Assembly: GCA_964373575.1 (NCBI GenBank)
Contig: CAYJVB010000031.1
Location: forward strand, 1-9,495
Length of the DNA: 9,495 nucleotides
Source of the DNA: CAYJVB01 sp964373575
GTDB lineage: Archaea > Aenigmatarchaeota > Aenigmatarchaeia > CG10238-14
Direction: 5' to 3'
Every line of letters starts with the position of its first letter. Position 1 is the stretch's first letter. This document shows, one piece after another, positions 1 through 6,267 of this stretch. A program made the position numbers and the translations under genes. The notes under the pieces were generated by a model, which did not search any database, was not told where the DNA came from, and saw nothing but the letters and a program-made list of their open reading frames with translations.

Positions 1-22
1 TTCAATGAGGGTTCAATGAGAG
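1..22. repeat. Two tandem 11-mers at the window edge
   Basis: TTCAATGAGGG is followed directly by TTCAATGAGAG, matching at 10 of 11 positions. The unit is not a multiple of three, so it does not encode a protein repeat. More copies may lie to the left of the window. Confidence 0.45.
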
Positions 23-165
23 CTGTTTATCCTGAAGAACGTATAAGAAATAAGTTAAGAGAACGAGTAGGAGAATTAGTCGGTAGAATTACTAGTAGTT
101 ACCCAGTATCCGTTAATGTCCATAGGGAAGAGTATTATGTTACTTACCATTTTCACAGTCGATAA
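1..165 (+). CDS. C-terminal end of an unrecognised protein (partial)
   Basis: The reading frame is open from the first base of the window to a TAA at 163-165 and gives a 54-residue tail. It is rich in charged residues (a PEERIRNKLRERVGELVGRI stretch likely to be helical) and ends in an aromatic segment, EEYYVTYHFHSR. No family is recognised. An internal ATG at 16 could start a 49-residue protein, but there is no clear ribosome site before it and the frame stays open to the window edge, so a truncated longer gene is more likely. It converges with the minus-strand membrane gene ending at 177, only 11 bases away. Confidence 0.5.
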   Translation, partial: FNEGSMRAVYPEERIRNKLRERVGELVGRITSSYPVSVNVHREEYYVTYHFHSR

Positions 166-176
166 ATTTTCAATTG

Positions 177-470
177 TTAGATAATCGACATAATACCTTT
201 AATTATCATCGCTACGCCAACAATAGGAAAAATAAAAAAGGACCAGTCATTGAAAATTCCGAAGAGGGTAAAAGCAGCAATTATATCCAATATACCCATC
301 ACATCAAACCAGAATCCCACAGCAATGCTACCCAATAACGAAGCCATGCCTTTGACTAAAGCGAAGAAAATCAGAAATTTGAAGAACGGAACATCAGGAA
401 ACAAAAAAATAACTAGACCTATAGCAATATCGATAACTGCCAGAATCCTCCTAGGAATGTCAAATGTCAA
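177..470 (-). CDS. Small four-helix membrane protein, unknown function
   Basis: This encodes 97 residues that are almost entirely hydrophobic, with about four transmembrane segments: roughly residues 9-24, 30-52, 54-74 and 77-97. They are separated by short turns holding the few charges (an RR near residue 7, KGM near 41, ND near 74). No catalytic motif is visible. The layout recalls small DUF308/HdeD-like membrane proteins, but I cannot assign a family. The TTG start at 470 lies four bases beyond the TGA of the PIN-ATPase gene (475-477), and the preceding GGTTGATC resembles the archaeal GGTGATC ribosome site. Translation is therefore probably coupled to the ATPase gene and the two form an operon. 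Confidence 0.7.
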   Translation of the reverse strand: MTFDIPRRILAVIDIAIGLVIFLFPDVPFFKFLIFFALVKGMASLLGSIAVGFWFDVMGILDIIAAFTLFGIFNDWSFFIFPIVGVAMIIKGIMSII

Positions 471-474
471 ACGA

Positions 475-2286
475 TCAACCCACAGTAGTCTTAATATTTT
501 TGTGATTAATGATTGCCTTCAAAATCTCTCTTCCTATGTCTGATGTCTTGCTGATTTTTATATCATTATTCTTGCTCACAGTTGCGGACAACAAGAAATC
601 ATTATCAACATAAACTGAAACCAATCTACCTTTCATAGCTTTGTCGAACATAAAAACAAGTGAATTCCCGCTCTCAGCTAATCGGTGATCCGCCTCCTTT
701 CCTGTTGTTAAAATCTTTGGTTCGACATCAATATGTATTGCCAATCTCTCTTCCATGCTAGAAATATTTTGCCCTTCTCTGCCAATCAATTTTGCAATAA
801 CATCATTATTCACTCTAACAGTTACCCTATCTTGCGACGTGAATTGCACTTCAGCTTTAGGATCATATCTCCTTATCTCCTGCATTATAGCTTGCTTAGC
901 TAAGTTCTCCACAGCTGAGGCTCTGTCTTCTTGAACGGGAATAACAACATTCTCTTCTCCATAACTATAAATTTCGTAGATCAATTTTCCAGTTTCAAAA
1001 TCTTTAACCTCAACAACAGGTCTTGCCAAATCAGCTACAGTCATTCCGCTTGGAACTTTAACTGTCAAGCTTAATTCATAAACATTTTTTATTTCACCGT
1101 CTTTCAGAAAAATCACTGTATCAATTACGTGTGGTATAACGCCGAGCTCAATTTTACCAATGAACCTCTGCACAGCATCAATCGCCTCTGAAGCATGAAC
1201 AACACCTATCATCCCTATGCCCGATAAACGCATATCAGCAAAAATCCTGAAATGTTTCTCTACTCTCACTTCATCAAAAATTGTGTAATCCGGCCTTACT
1301 AATAAAAGTATATCAGCAGTCTTTGCAAAATCTCCTCCTAATGGACCGTATTGCGTCACTTCATCGCTTACCTGCAAATCTCTCGGTGATTCTAGTGTTT
1401 TCAGAATAACATTTTTTTCTCTGATGTAAAACTCAGCTAATGAAGTTGCGAGGGTTGATTTTCCGCCGCCAGGAGGACCAGCGATTAAAATTCCTTCTGC
1501 TTTCTCTTTCAATCTCTGCATCAGCTTTTGCGATAATCTGTAATCATCTAAGGTTAATTTAACAGTAGGCCTGACAATTGTTATTTCGAACCCATCGGAA
1601 AAAGGTGGCTTAGCTATAGCAATTCTATAACTACCGATTTGAACAACAACCGCGCCTCCACTCTCAACCTCCACAAAGCTGTTCTCATCAGATCTAGCTT
1701 TTTCAATTATCTCATATATCATCTTCTGCATTTCTTCTCTAGCTAGAAGCTTCTCTCCAATTCTCTCCAGTTTGAAATTTCCCGGCCGTCCTCTTTTTGC
1801 CATCGGAAGAACCTTCTCTTTCAAGTGAACGCTCATAGTTTCAGGTGTGAAATACTTCTCGAATGATAACTCTTTAACTTCAATCTCTGGCGGTAGATAT
1901 TGAGTCATGACACCCTCTACCTCGCCTACAAGAGACTGAACATAATCTGCTGTCAGTAATGTGGCATTCTCTGCCTTCGCGACATCCCGTATCATCGCAT
2001 CCACCCTGCCACCTCTAGCCAGTTTTATATCCTCGTAGGAAGGCCTCTCTCCAGTAAATCTAAGGTTTATCGTCTTCTCTACACAAAGTTTTCTTATCTT
2101 TTTGAGCTCGTCCAGTCCAAGGAATCCGGGTTCTCTACCCTTAGAAGCTTGCGCCTGTAACTCGTCTAACGCAGCTAGGGGCACAATTATCTCTTCTAAG
2201 CCCTCTAATTCATCCTTCTGAAGCATCTGTGAAATCTTGGCGTCTATTATTATGGAACTATCAAGTACAGCTTTCTTTATCTTCAT
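475..2286 (-). CDS. PIN-domain / VirB11-like ATPase / KH-domain protein (COG1855 type)
   Basis: This is a 603-residue protein with three parts. An N-terminal PIN nuclease-like domain (about residues 4-130) begins KKAVLDSSIIIDAK and carries acidic residues near D9, E42, D96 and D114, as expected for metal-dependent RNases. The central ATPase is of the secretion/pilus (VirB11/PilT) type. It has Walker A GPPGGGKST at about 270-278, a Walker B region (ILLLVRPDYTIFDE, 326-339) and a His box, GVVHA, near 364. A C-terminal KH domain has the GREG loop at 502-505 (IAKLIGREGQNISSMEERL). This is the widespread archaeal 'PilT family ATPase with PINc and KH domains'; RNA binding and cleavage are inferred and its cellular role is not settled. 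I prefer the ATG at 2286 over the one at 2331: it has GTGAT just upstream and places the PIN core at residue 4, whereas the extra 15 residues look like an untranslated leader. Confidence 0.9.
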   Translation of the reverse strand: MKIKKAVLDSSIIIDAKISQMLQKDELEGLEEIIVPLAALDELQAQASKGREPGFLGLDELKKIRKLCVEKTINLRFTGERPSYEDIKLARGGRVDAMIRDVAKAENATLLTADYVQSLVGEVEGVMTQYLPPEIEVKELSFEKYFTPETMSVHLKEKVLPMAKRGRPGNFKLERIGEKLLAREEMQKMIYEIIEKARSDENSFVEVESGGAVVVQIGSYRIAIAKPPFSDGFEITIVRPTVKLTLDDYRLSQKLMQRLKEKAEGILIAGPPGGGKSTLATSLAEFYIREKNVILKTLESPRDLQVSDEVTQYGPLGGDFAKTADILLLVRPDYTIFDEVRVEKHFRIFADMRLSGIGMIGVVHASEAIDAVQRFIGKIELGVIPHVIDTVIFLKDGEIKNVYELSLTVKVPSGMTVADLARPVVEVKDFETGKLIYEIYSYGEENVVIPVQEDRASAVENLAKQAIMQEIRRYDPKAEVQFTSQDRVTVRVNNDVIAKLIGREGQNISSMEERLAIHIDVEPKILTTGKEADHRLAESGNSLVFMFDKAMKGRLVSVYVDNDFLLSATVSKNNDIKISKTSDIGREILKAIINHKNIKTTVG

Positions 2287-2343
2287 TGCTATCACAACAA
2301 AAAGGAACTTGAGTAGATTTATTTCTTTCAATATCGACTTTAA

Positions 2344-2540
2344 TCAGAAATGCATGGTTTCGTAAATCGGTACTTCTATTCTTCTTTTTGTTCCATCGGG
2401 ATTTGTTTCATAACAGATGTAATAGCCACTACAAAAGATAACGCTGCCACCATATAATTCTAATCTTTTACCAGTTTGTCTATCATGAACTATTTTAAAC
2501 GGATCTCCTGATGAGATACTCCCAAATAATTTTTGCCCAT
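2344..2540 (-). pseudogene. Frameshifted 65-residue orphan gene
   Basis: Reading leftward, the frame ending at TGA 2346-2344 encodes a coherent peptide: GSISSGDPFKIVHDRQTGKR, then ELYGGSVIFCSGYYICYE, then TNPDGTKRRIEVPIYETMHF. It is closed upstream by a stop and has no start codon. An ATG at 2540-2538 begins a different frame. Adding one A to the A5 run just after it joins the two and gives a 65-residue protein starting MGKKLFGSISSGD. A TATA-like box sits 25 nt upstream of that ATG. It is therefore a real small gene carrying a one-base frameshift, a homopolymer sequencing error, or a slippage-decoded gene. It looks beta-rich and belongs to no family I recognise. Confidence 0.55.
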
Positions 2541-2560
2541 AATTATCTTACAACAGAATA

Positions 2561-2570
2561 AAGTTAAAAA
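2561..2570 (-). promoter_or_regulatory. TATA-like box for the frameshifted orphan gene
   Basis: On the minus strand this reads TTTTTAACTT, centred about 25 nt before the ATG at 2540. That is the spacing expected for a leaderless archaeal transcript. The rest of 2571-2657 is AT-rich with no gene visible. Confidence 0.4.
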
Positions 2571-2657
2571 TCCATCAGAAAATTTGGCTGAACTACACTA
2601 TTCTAGAGAGTTTCTATATTCTAAAATAACTCTTTTAACAGTTCTATTATCAACGAT

Positions 2658-2686
2658 TTTCTATGTTATAGAAATGCTTTTAAATG
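2658..2686 (+). promoter_or_regulatory. Palindrome plus TATA box before the zinc-ribbon gene
   Basis: A perfect 7-bp inverted repeat, TTTCTAT-GTT-ATAGAAA (2658-2674), lies immediately before a TATA-like CTTTTAAATG (2677-2686). The spacing to the ATG at 2716 gives a short leader. TTTCTAT also occurs at 2611-2617, so the palindrome may be an operator. This is an inference from position and symmetry only. Confidence 0.45.
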
Positions 2687-2715
2687 TAACTGGTGAAAAA
2701 CACGCTTAGATAGAT

Positions 2716-2847
2716 ATGAAGAAAATTCCAAAATGTCCGGAGTGTGGAAGTCACCATATAAACATGGAAATGGACGAGCTAGTCTGTGGTAAATGTGGAT
2801 TGGTTCTTTCACAAGCTATATTCTTAGGTAAAGATATGGTAGCTTAA
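2716..2847 (+). CDS. Stand-alone TFIIB-type zinc-ribbon miniprotein
   Basis: This 43-residue ORF carries two CxxC pairs, CPEC (residues 7-10) and CGKC (24-27). They sit in the arrangement of the N-terminal zinc ribbon of archaeal TFB/TFIIB: KCPECGS, then ELVCGKCGLVLSQA. In TFB that ribbon contacts the RNA polymerase dock region. Here the protein stops at a TAA soon after the ribbon, with no B-reader, linker or cyclin repeats. It could be a regulator that competes with TFB, a transposon- or virus-type accessory zinc ribbon, or a decayed TFB copy. The intact frame, its own promoter and conserved cysteines favour a functional small protein. Confidence 0.75.
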   Translation: MKKIPKCPECGSHHINMEMDELVCGKCGLVLSQAIFLGKDMVA

Positions 2848-2863
2848 GGGATCGGGAGCATAG

Positions 2864-2873
2864 TTTTATTTAG
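2864..2873 (+). promoter_or_regulatory. TATA-like box for the 64-residue orphan
   Basis: TTTTATTTAG is centred about 29 nt before the ATG at 2897, and no Shine-Dalgarno sequence is present. The gene probably gives a leaderless or near-leaderless mRNA. Confidence 0.45.
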
Positions 2874-2896
2874 CTCAGGTTGTCTATGGCATTTTT

Positions 2897-3091
2897 ATGG
2901 GAACAATAAAAGTTTCGGTTTACACAGAATCACCAAGACAATATAAAGTTATTGATGGGGATACTGAATATATTTATTATTCCACAAATGGTATAAAACT
3001 AAAATTTCGGGTTTCGGAAAAGGATTATAGTAAATTAGATGGATTACATTTTGCACCAAAAAACACAGAAATAATTGTGGATACTTATTAA
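2897..3091 (+). CDS. Hypothetical 64-residue beta-rich protein
   Basis: A complete short ORF starting MGTIKVSVYTESPRQYKV and ending NTEIIVDTY. Alternating hydrophobic and polar residues and many Tyr, Val and Ile suggest a small beta fold. It has no cysteines, membrane helix or signal peptide, and no family is recognised. It has its own TATA-like box and ends 7 nt before a short inverted repeat that may terminate it. Like the frameshifted orphan at 2344-2540, it starts MG and is about 65 residues with beta-strand character. I see no convincing sequence similarity between them. Confidence 0.6.
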   Translation: MGTIKVSVYTESPRQYKVIDGDTEYIYYSTNGIKLKFRVSEKDYSKLDGLHFAPKNTEIIVDTY

Positions 3092-3097
3092 CAATAA

Positions 3098-3123
3098 ATT
3101 GATCATTCTGTTAAGAGATCAAT
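3098..3123. terminator. Inverted repeat between convergent genes, possible bidirectional terminator
   Basis: ATTGATC (3098-3104) and GATCAAT (3117-3123) form a 7-bp stem with a 12-nt loop between two convergent genes. The minus-strand gene's stop codon lies in the right arm. There is no strong T-tract, so the terminator role is tentative. Confidence 0.35.
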
Positions 3124-3352
3124 CCGATAGATAAACAATGGGGAAAGCATAATAATGTCTATAAGGCTTCCAAGGACCATCATCATACTTGTCCACCAAA
3201 ACCCCTTCATCTACAAGCCAACGAGCAATAGCGTTTTCATCAGTTGTTAGCCGAGAAGCAACATATCGTCCAGTAAAGGGAGATCTGTTTCTATAAATTT
3301 TTTCTAAAACTGATTCTCTCGTAGGGGAGTGTTCTCTATTGATTGTTAACAT
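3119..3352 (-). CDS. Small winged-helix-like protein, hypothetical
   Basis: A 77-residue protein. Residues about 13-60 look like a winged helix: helix (SVLEKIYRN), helix-turn-helix (RYVASRLTTDENAIARWLVD) and a wing (EGVLVDKYDDGPWKP), ending in an aromatic strand, RHYYAFPIVYL. DNA binding is plausible but the match is only to the general pattern. Its ATG at 3352 has no ribosome site. A TATA-like stretch lies in the divergent region shared with the glycosyltransferase-like gene, so it might regulate that neighbour. Confidence 0.55.
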   Translation of the reverse strand: MLTINREHSPTRESVLEKIYRNRSPFTGRYVASRLTTDENAIARWLVDEGVLVDKYDDGPWKPYRHYYAFPIVYLSD

Positions 3353-3412
3353 TAAGTTTATTATAATGAATCAACCTTAAATGTTTTTTCATGTAACCAA
3401 TTCTAGATTATA
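3353..3412. promoter_or_regulatory. Divergent promoter region with an 11-bp direct repeat
   Basis: This 60-bp AT-rich gap separates two divergent genes, both lacking Shine-Dalgarno sites. The 11-mer ATTATAATGAA occurs at 3360-3370 and again at 3407-3417, the second copy covering the start codon of the rightward gene. TATA-like candidates are ATTTAAGG (minus strand, near 3378) and TTAAATGTTTT (plus strand, near 3382). The repeats could be operators, but AT-rich chance similarity is possible. Confidence 0.35.
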
Positions 3413-4591
3413 ATGAAATTATATTTGGCGACTTATTCTATAGGAAAAGGAAATAATATTTCAGCTTTAGCTTTTTTAGAAACAGAAAAACGTATGCGAG
3501 AAAATGGTGTGAAATTTCTATGGGAACAATGCAAAGTCGCTTCTTTTTATTCTGGATCTGCAAATCAATTTCACCATGGAGTCTCAACTAATCCTTCTGC
3601 CGCTTATGCTTATGCACATCCTAGAGTCTATCAATTATCAAGGATTTTAGGAGCATCATTGATTACCGATGAAAAAGTTAAAAGATTTTGTGAAGAAGTT
3701 GCTGAAGCAAGTAACGGTGTAGTTGCTTTTCAAAATATGCTACTCCCACCTTTAGCTAAAGCAAGAAAAAATAACAGAATAGGTGTTTATGTAAGTGATT
3801 CTATCCCAAAAGGAATATCATATGCTGATTTTGTTATGTTAAGAAGTCCAGAAGGCAGACATACACTTTATCAACAACTCCCCAATCTTCCAGAAAATCA
3901 TGTATTCTACATACCATTAATTCCTGAGCCGATTGCAACTCATAGAGAAGAAGATTATGAAAGAAGAAAAAGAAAGGGCACAAAAGGAACTCTTGATATT
4001 GTATTAAACCCGTCTGGAAGTGGAATTCCTTATGACGGTATTCCATTTATGGAGTCACTATTACCATTACTTAATGAAGACTACTCTTTAACAGTTATTG
4101 GGCCTCGTCCACCATTTAATCAACGAATGATAGATCATGCAAGACAATATTGTAGGAATGGTGACCTTAAAGATCCTATTGTAGGCACTACGTATAAGAA
4201 ACCTGGACAAAGGCAAGTTATATTTGTTACAAGTGATGATATGATGGCCTTGGGGAGGGAAGGAATAATAGCAATTTCTAATTCCGACCTTGTAGTTTCA
4301 CCTCCTAACGAGGTGCCTTTTTTAGCTGAACATGATTGCTGTCCATCTATCATATATCCTCCTGATAGGGGGTTACATGAAACAAAAAATAGAGAAGAAG
4401 CGGAAGGTAGAAAAACAGCGTATGTTTTGCGAGGACACGGAAAACAAATATATTTGACATGCGGTGCTCAGATTAAAGAATTGCAGGAGCAAGAATTATT
4501 AAACCAACTGAGAGAAAAAAGTCATACCTATGAAGGTCCATATTTAGGTAACGAGGGCATTGTAAATTTTGTTGCTAGAATGGTTCAATAG
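3413..4591 (+). CDS. Putative GT-B-fold (MurG/GT28-like) glycosyltransferase
   Basis: A 392-residue protein with what looks like two Rossmann halves. The N-terminal half starts KLYLATYSIGKGNNISALAF, resembling the glycine-rich loop and first helix of MurG/GT28 enzymes, where an acceptor is handled. The C-terminal half starts near residue 193 (LDIVLNPSGSG, ESLLPLL, YSLTVIGP) and contains SDLVVSPPNEVPFLAEHD (291-308). That segment resembles the donor-binding region where such enzymes choose the nucleotide sugar. No signal peptide or membrane helix is seen. Donor and acceptor are unknown. The family call rests on fold-like patterns and not on a diagnostic motif, so another GT-B-like enzyme is possible. 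A small single-pass membrane protein follows 42 bp downstream. Confidence 0.5.
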   Translation: MKLYLATYSIGKGNNISALAFLETEKRMRENGVKFLWEQCKVASFYSGSANQFHHGVSTNPSAAYAYAHPRVYQLSRILGASLITDEKVKRFCEEVAEASNGVVAFQNMLLPPLAKARKNNRIGVYVSDSIPKGISYADFVMLRSPEGRHTLYQQLPNLPENHVFYIPLIPEPIATHREEDYERRKRKGTKGTLDIVLNPSGSGIPYDGIPFMESLLPLLNEDYSLTVIGPRPPFNQRMIDHARQYCRNGDLKDPIVGTTYKKPGQRQVIFVTSDDMMALGREGIIAISNSDLVVSPPNEVPFLAEHDCCPSIIYPPDRGLHETKNREEAEGRKTAYVLRGHGKQIYLTCGAQIKELQEQELLNQLREKSHTYEGPYLGNEGIVNFVARMVQ

Positions 4592-4596
4592 TTCGA

Positions 4597-4620
4597 CAGT
4601 TAGTCTTATATTGTTAACTG
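4597..4620 (+). promoter_or_regulatory. TATA-like box framed by a 6-bp inverted repeat
   Basis: CAGTTA (4597-4602) and TAACTG (4615-4620) flank a TATA-like CTTATATTG (4605-4613). The box is centred about 25 nt before the ATG at 4634, so the next gene is probably leaderless. A protein binding the arms would cover the TATA box; alternatively the repeat is a weak terminator for the preceding gene. Confidence 0.45.
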
Positions 4621-4633
4621 AGAAAATTTTATT

Positions 4634-4849
4634 ATGTCAGATGTAGGATATCAAGGATACGTAAAACAAAGAAATAGACTTCCACTATATATTGGTATTG
4701 TAGGATTTTTGTTTTCTATTGGTGCAGGATATTTGGCAGTTAATGGAATGCCAGCAATTATGGGTGCTTACAATAATCTTTTCAATAACATACCGCAACC
4801 TTTATCCCCAATTGATCCAACAGTTAGATATTTCCTTTTTGGATATTAA
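4634..4849 (+). CDS. Small single-pass membrane protein
   Basis: A 71-residue ORF with a short N-terminus carrying K11, R13 and R15, then one clear hydrophobic segment at about 16-38 (LPLYIGIVGFLFSIGAGYLA). A polar tail with several prolines follows (NNIPQPLSPIDPTVRYF). The positive residues before the helix suggest the N-terminus is inside and the tail outside. No family is recognised. It may be transcribed separately from the glycosyltransferase-like gene, since it has its own TATA-like box. It ends 10 nt before the converging hisS remnant. Confidence 0.6.
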   Translation: MSDVGYQGYVKQRNRLPLYIGIVGFLFSIGAGYLAVNGMPAIMGAYNNLFNNIPQPLSPIDPTVRYFLFGY

Positions 4850-4859
4850 GCGCAAAATT

Positions 4860-5025
4860 TTACATTAATTTTTTAGCAATATCACTAATCCCTAATTCAA
4901 CTTCCTTTCCAGTTTTCATCTCTTTCAATTTGAATTTCTTCATTTTCAACTTCTTTCTTGCCGACTATCAAAACATAGGGTATGCCTAAACTATCAGCAT
5001 ATTCTAATTGTTTGGTCAAATTTCT
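4860..5025 (-). pseudogene. hisS: Displaced C-terminal fragment of a second hisS (frameshifted)
   Basis: Reading leftward from 5025, codons give RNLTKQLEYADSLGIPYV, then LIVGKKEVENEEI. After a one-base shift near 4932 they continue KLKEMKTGKEVEL, then GISDIAKKLM and TAA at 4862-4860. This matches the end of the intact HisS in the same window (RQLGRQLEYANSLG, MPFTIIVGRREL, KVKDMNTGKETEV) across the whole C-terminal part of the anticodon-binding domain. By eye a little under half the residues are identical, so the two tails are homologous but not a recent duplication. There is no start codon or upstream exon. Similarity begins exactly where the endonuclease stop codon ends. I read it as the original tail of the hisS gene, stranded when a mobile unit inserted. 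A remnant of an unrelated second hisS is the alternative. Confidence 0.8.
4997..5011. repeat. 15-bp direct repeat, left copy (in hisS remnant)
   Basis: GCATATTCTAATTGT occurs here and at 6644-6658 in the intact hisS. On the minus strand both encode QLEYA in the same hisS frame. It is the longest exact match noted between the two tails and lies next to the point where the remnant begins. Shared coding constraint alone could explain it. Confidence 0.7.
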
Positions 5026-6218
5026 TACAGTTCCCTAAGTTTCAAACCTCTGATTTCTTCAAATTTATTTTTAGATATAAGTTTATGTAGCCAAAGAATA
5101 CCAACATACCAATTTGGTATATAATTGAAAATATCTTTATTTAATGTTTTACAAGCTTCTATAACAGCAGATAAAGGAGATCTGTTAGAAGACAATCCTA
5201 ATAGCCTTATAGTCTTAAACGAGACTTCGTAGTCATAATTATTTTCCAAAATTTTTTTTAAGATTTTCCAAGAATTATCTAAATTATTTTTCCATTCATA
5301 AATCAGTTCTCTGGTATTCTTAATTGTCAAAATATTTAAAATCTGTCTATCAGAAAATGAGCTAATGAAATTACTAATTTTCATTTTAGCAATCATATAA
5401 GGATAAATATAGTAGAATAATTTAACACAATTTTCTAGTCGTGAAATCGATAGTTTATACTTTGTGCGATCTGAATTTATCGTAGAAGTTATTCCAAAAT
5501 TTTCCAATAAATTCTTTATGCCCTCTAAGAAAATTTTGCTGTTACTATTTATCATAATTCGTGGAACTCTATAAGTACCTTTTCGAGATTTTCTGATAAA
5601 AGTACTAAAACTCCCATCACCCTCAATACAACCAGTTATAAAAGCCAATTTGTTTTCTATCGGTAAATCAAAAATATTCTTCGGTACTTCTATTATATTA
5701 GCTTTTTTTCCAAAAGGTAAACTATATCGAAATTTTAAGTATTCGCAGAATGCTAAACTAGATATTTGCAATTTCCAGTTGTCTCTATCTGGATAAATAT
5801 TAACATTTTCGAAATCGAACTGATTTTCTATAATACTTTTTAATTCTTCTAAAGTTTCTTTAGATTTTTGAGATATAGTTACAGGATCTTTTTCTCCAAG
5901 ATGACCATCTGTTAAAATCCAACCTATTAACAGACATTCGAATTCAGTAATTCCATAATTAATTCTAAAAGTATTTTTACTTGTCCCAGATTTTATTCTT
6001 TCACCATCTAAAAATTCTAAAATGTTGAATTTTTCATATTTTGCTATAGTTTCTACAATTTTAAAAGGTACGGATCTTTCACCTCGTATCCATCTTTGTA
6101 GATTAGTTTCTCCGGTTTTCAAAAATTTAGCAGTATTTCTTATGGTATCAAAATTCGTAACAAATTCTTTTAACAAGTTTCTGAGTTTTTCTGAATTTGT
6201 AACGTAGATATTGTTCAC
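5025..6218 (-). CDS. Freestanding LAGLIDADG homing endonuclease with N-terminal HTH
   Basis: A 397-residue protein. Residues about 21-70 resemble a helix-turn-helix (TIRNTAKFLKTGETNLQRWI ahead of a basic stretch). Two LAGLIDADG helices follow: LLIGWILTDGHLG (96-108, catalytic Asp104) and LAFITGCIEGDGSF (191-204, catalytic Asp201). This is the single-chain, two-motif form that cuts a long asymmetric DNA site as a monomer. There is no N-terminal splice Cys/Ser and no C-terminal His-Asn, so it is not an intein. The GTG start at 6218 is set by AGGTGA about 7 nt upstream; no other in-frame start fits. The frame is intact, so it may be active. Its stop codon ends at 5025, exactly where the displaced hisS tail begins, pointing to hisS as the cut gene. 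Confidence 0.9.
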   Translation of the reverse strand: MNNIYVTNSEKLRNLLKEFVTNFDTIRNTAKFLKTGETNLQRWIRGERSVPFKIVETIAKYEKFNILEFLDGERIKSGTSKNTFRINYGITEFECLLIGWILTDGHLGEKDPVTISQKSKETLEELKSIIENQFDFENVNIYPDRDNWKLQISSLAFCEYLKFRYSLPFGKKANIIEVPKNIFDLPIENKLAFITGCIEGDGSFSTFIRKSRKGTYRVPRIMINSNSKIFLEGIKNLLENFGITSTINSDRTKYKLSISRLENCVKLFYYIYPYMIAKMKISNFISSFSDRQILNILTIKNTRELIYEWKNNLDNSWKILKKILENNYDYEVSFKTIRLLGLSSNRSPLSAVIEACKTLNKDIFNYIPNWYVGILWLHKLISKNKFEEIRGLKLREL

Positions 6219-6235
6219 CTATTGTTCACCTATTG
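6211..6235 (-). promoter_or_regulatory. Tandem 11-mer that supplies both ribosome site and start of the endonuclease gene
   Basis: TTGTTCACCTA is repeated back to back (6211-6221, 6222-6232) followed by a further TTG. On the minus strand each copy reads TAGGTGAACAA. The upstream copy supplies the AGGTGA Shine-Dalgarno, and the downstream copy supplies the GTG start codon (6218-6216). The GTG in the upstream copy is out of frame. A change in copy number would shift the signals by 11 nt, and the repeat could also be an operator for the divergent winged-helix protein. Confidence 0.7.
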
Positions 6236-6267
6236 TATATTTATACTTTGACTTATATTTAAATTTT
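6236..6267. promoter_or_regulatory. AT-rich divergent promoter, endonuclease and winged-helix genes
   Basis: TTTATACTTT (about 6240-6249) lies roughly 24 nt before the ATG at 6268 and would make the winged-helix mRNA leaderless. On the minus strand, AAATTTAAATATAAG (about 6252-6266) is placed to start an endonuclease mRNA that still includes the AGGTGA site. The two promoters overlap, so the genes probably compete or are co-regulated. Confidence 0.4.

Noticed and set aside
2287..2331. Upstream ATG of the PIN-ATPase gene at 2331
   Set aside because: It adds 15 hydrophobic residues ahead of a domain that normally starts at once, and the GTGAT site favours the ATG at 2286.
4860..5025. The fragment as the end of a threonyl- or prolyl-tRNA synthetase
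   Set aside because: All three share an anticodon-binding fold, but the residue-by-residue match (QLEYADSLGIP, LIVGKKE, MKTGKEVEL) is to HisS in this same window.
5025..6218. The endonuclease as an intein or intron ORF inside hisS
   Set aside because: hisS upstream is complete with its own stop codon, the endonuclease has its own ribosome site and start, there is no N-terminal Cys/Ser or C-terminal His-Asn, and I see no bulge-helix-bulge or group I core. It is freestanding.
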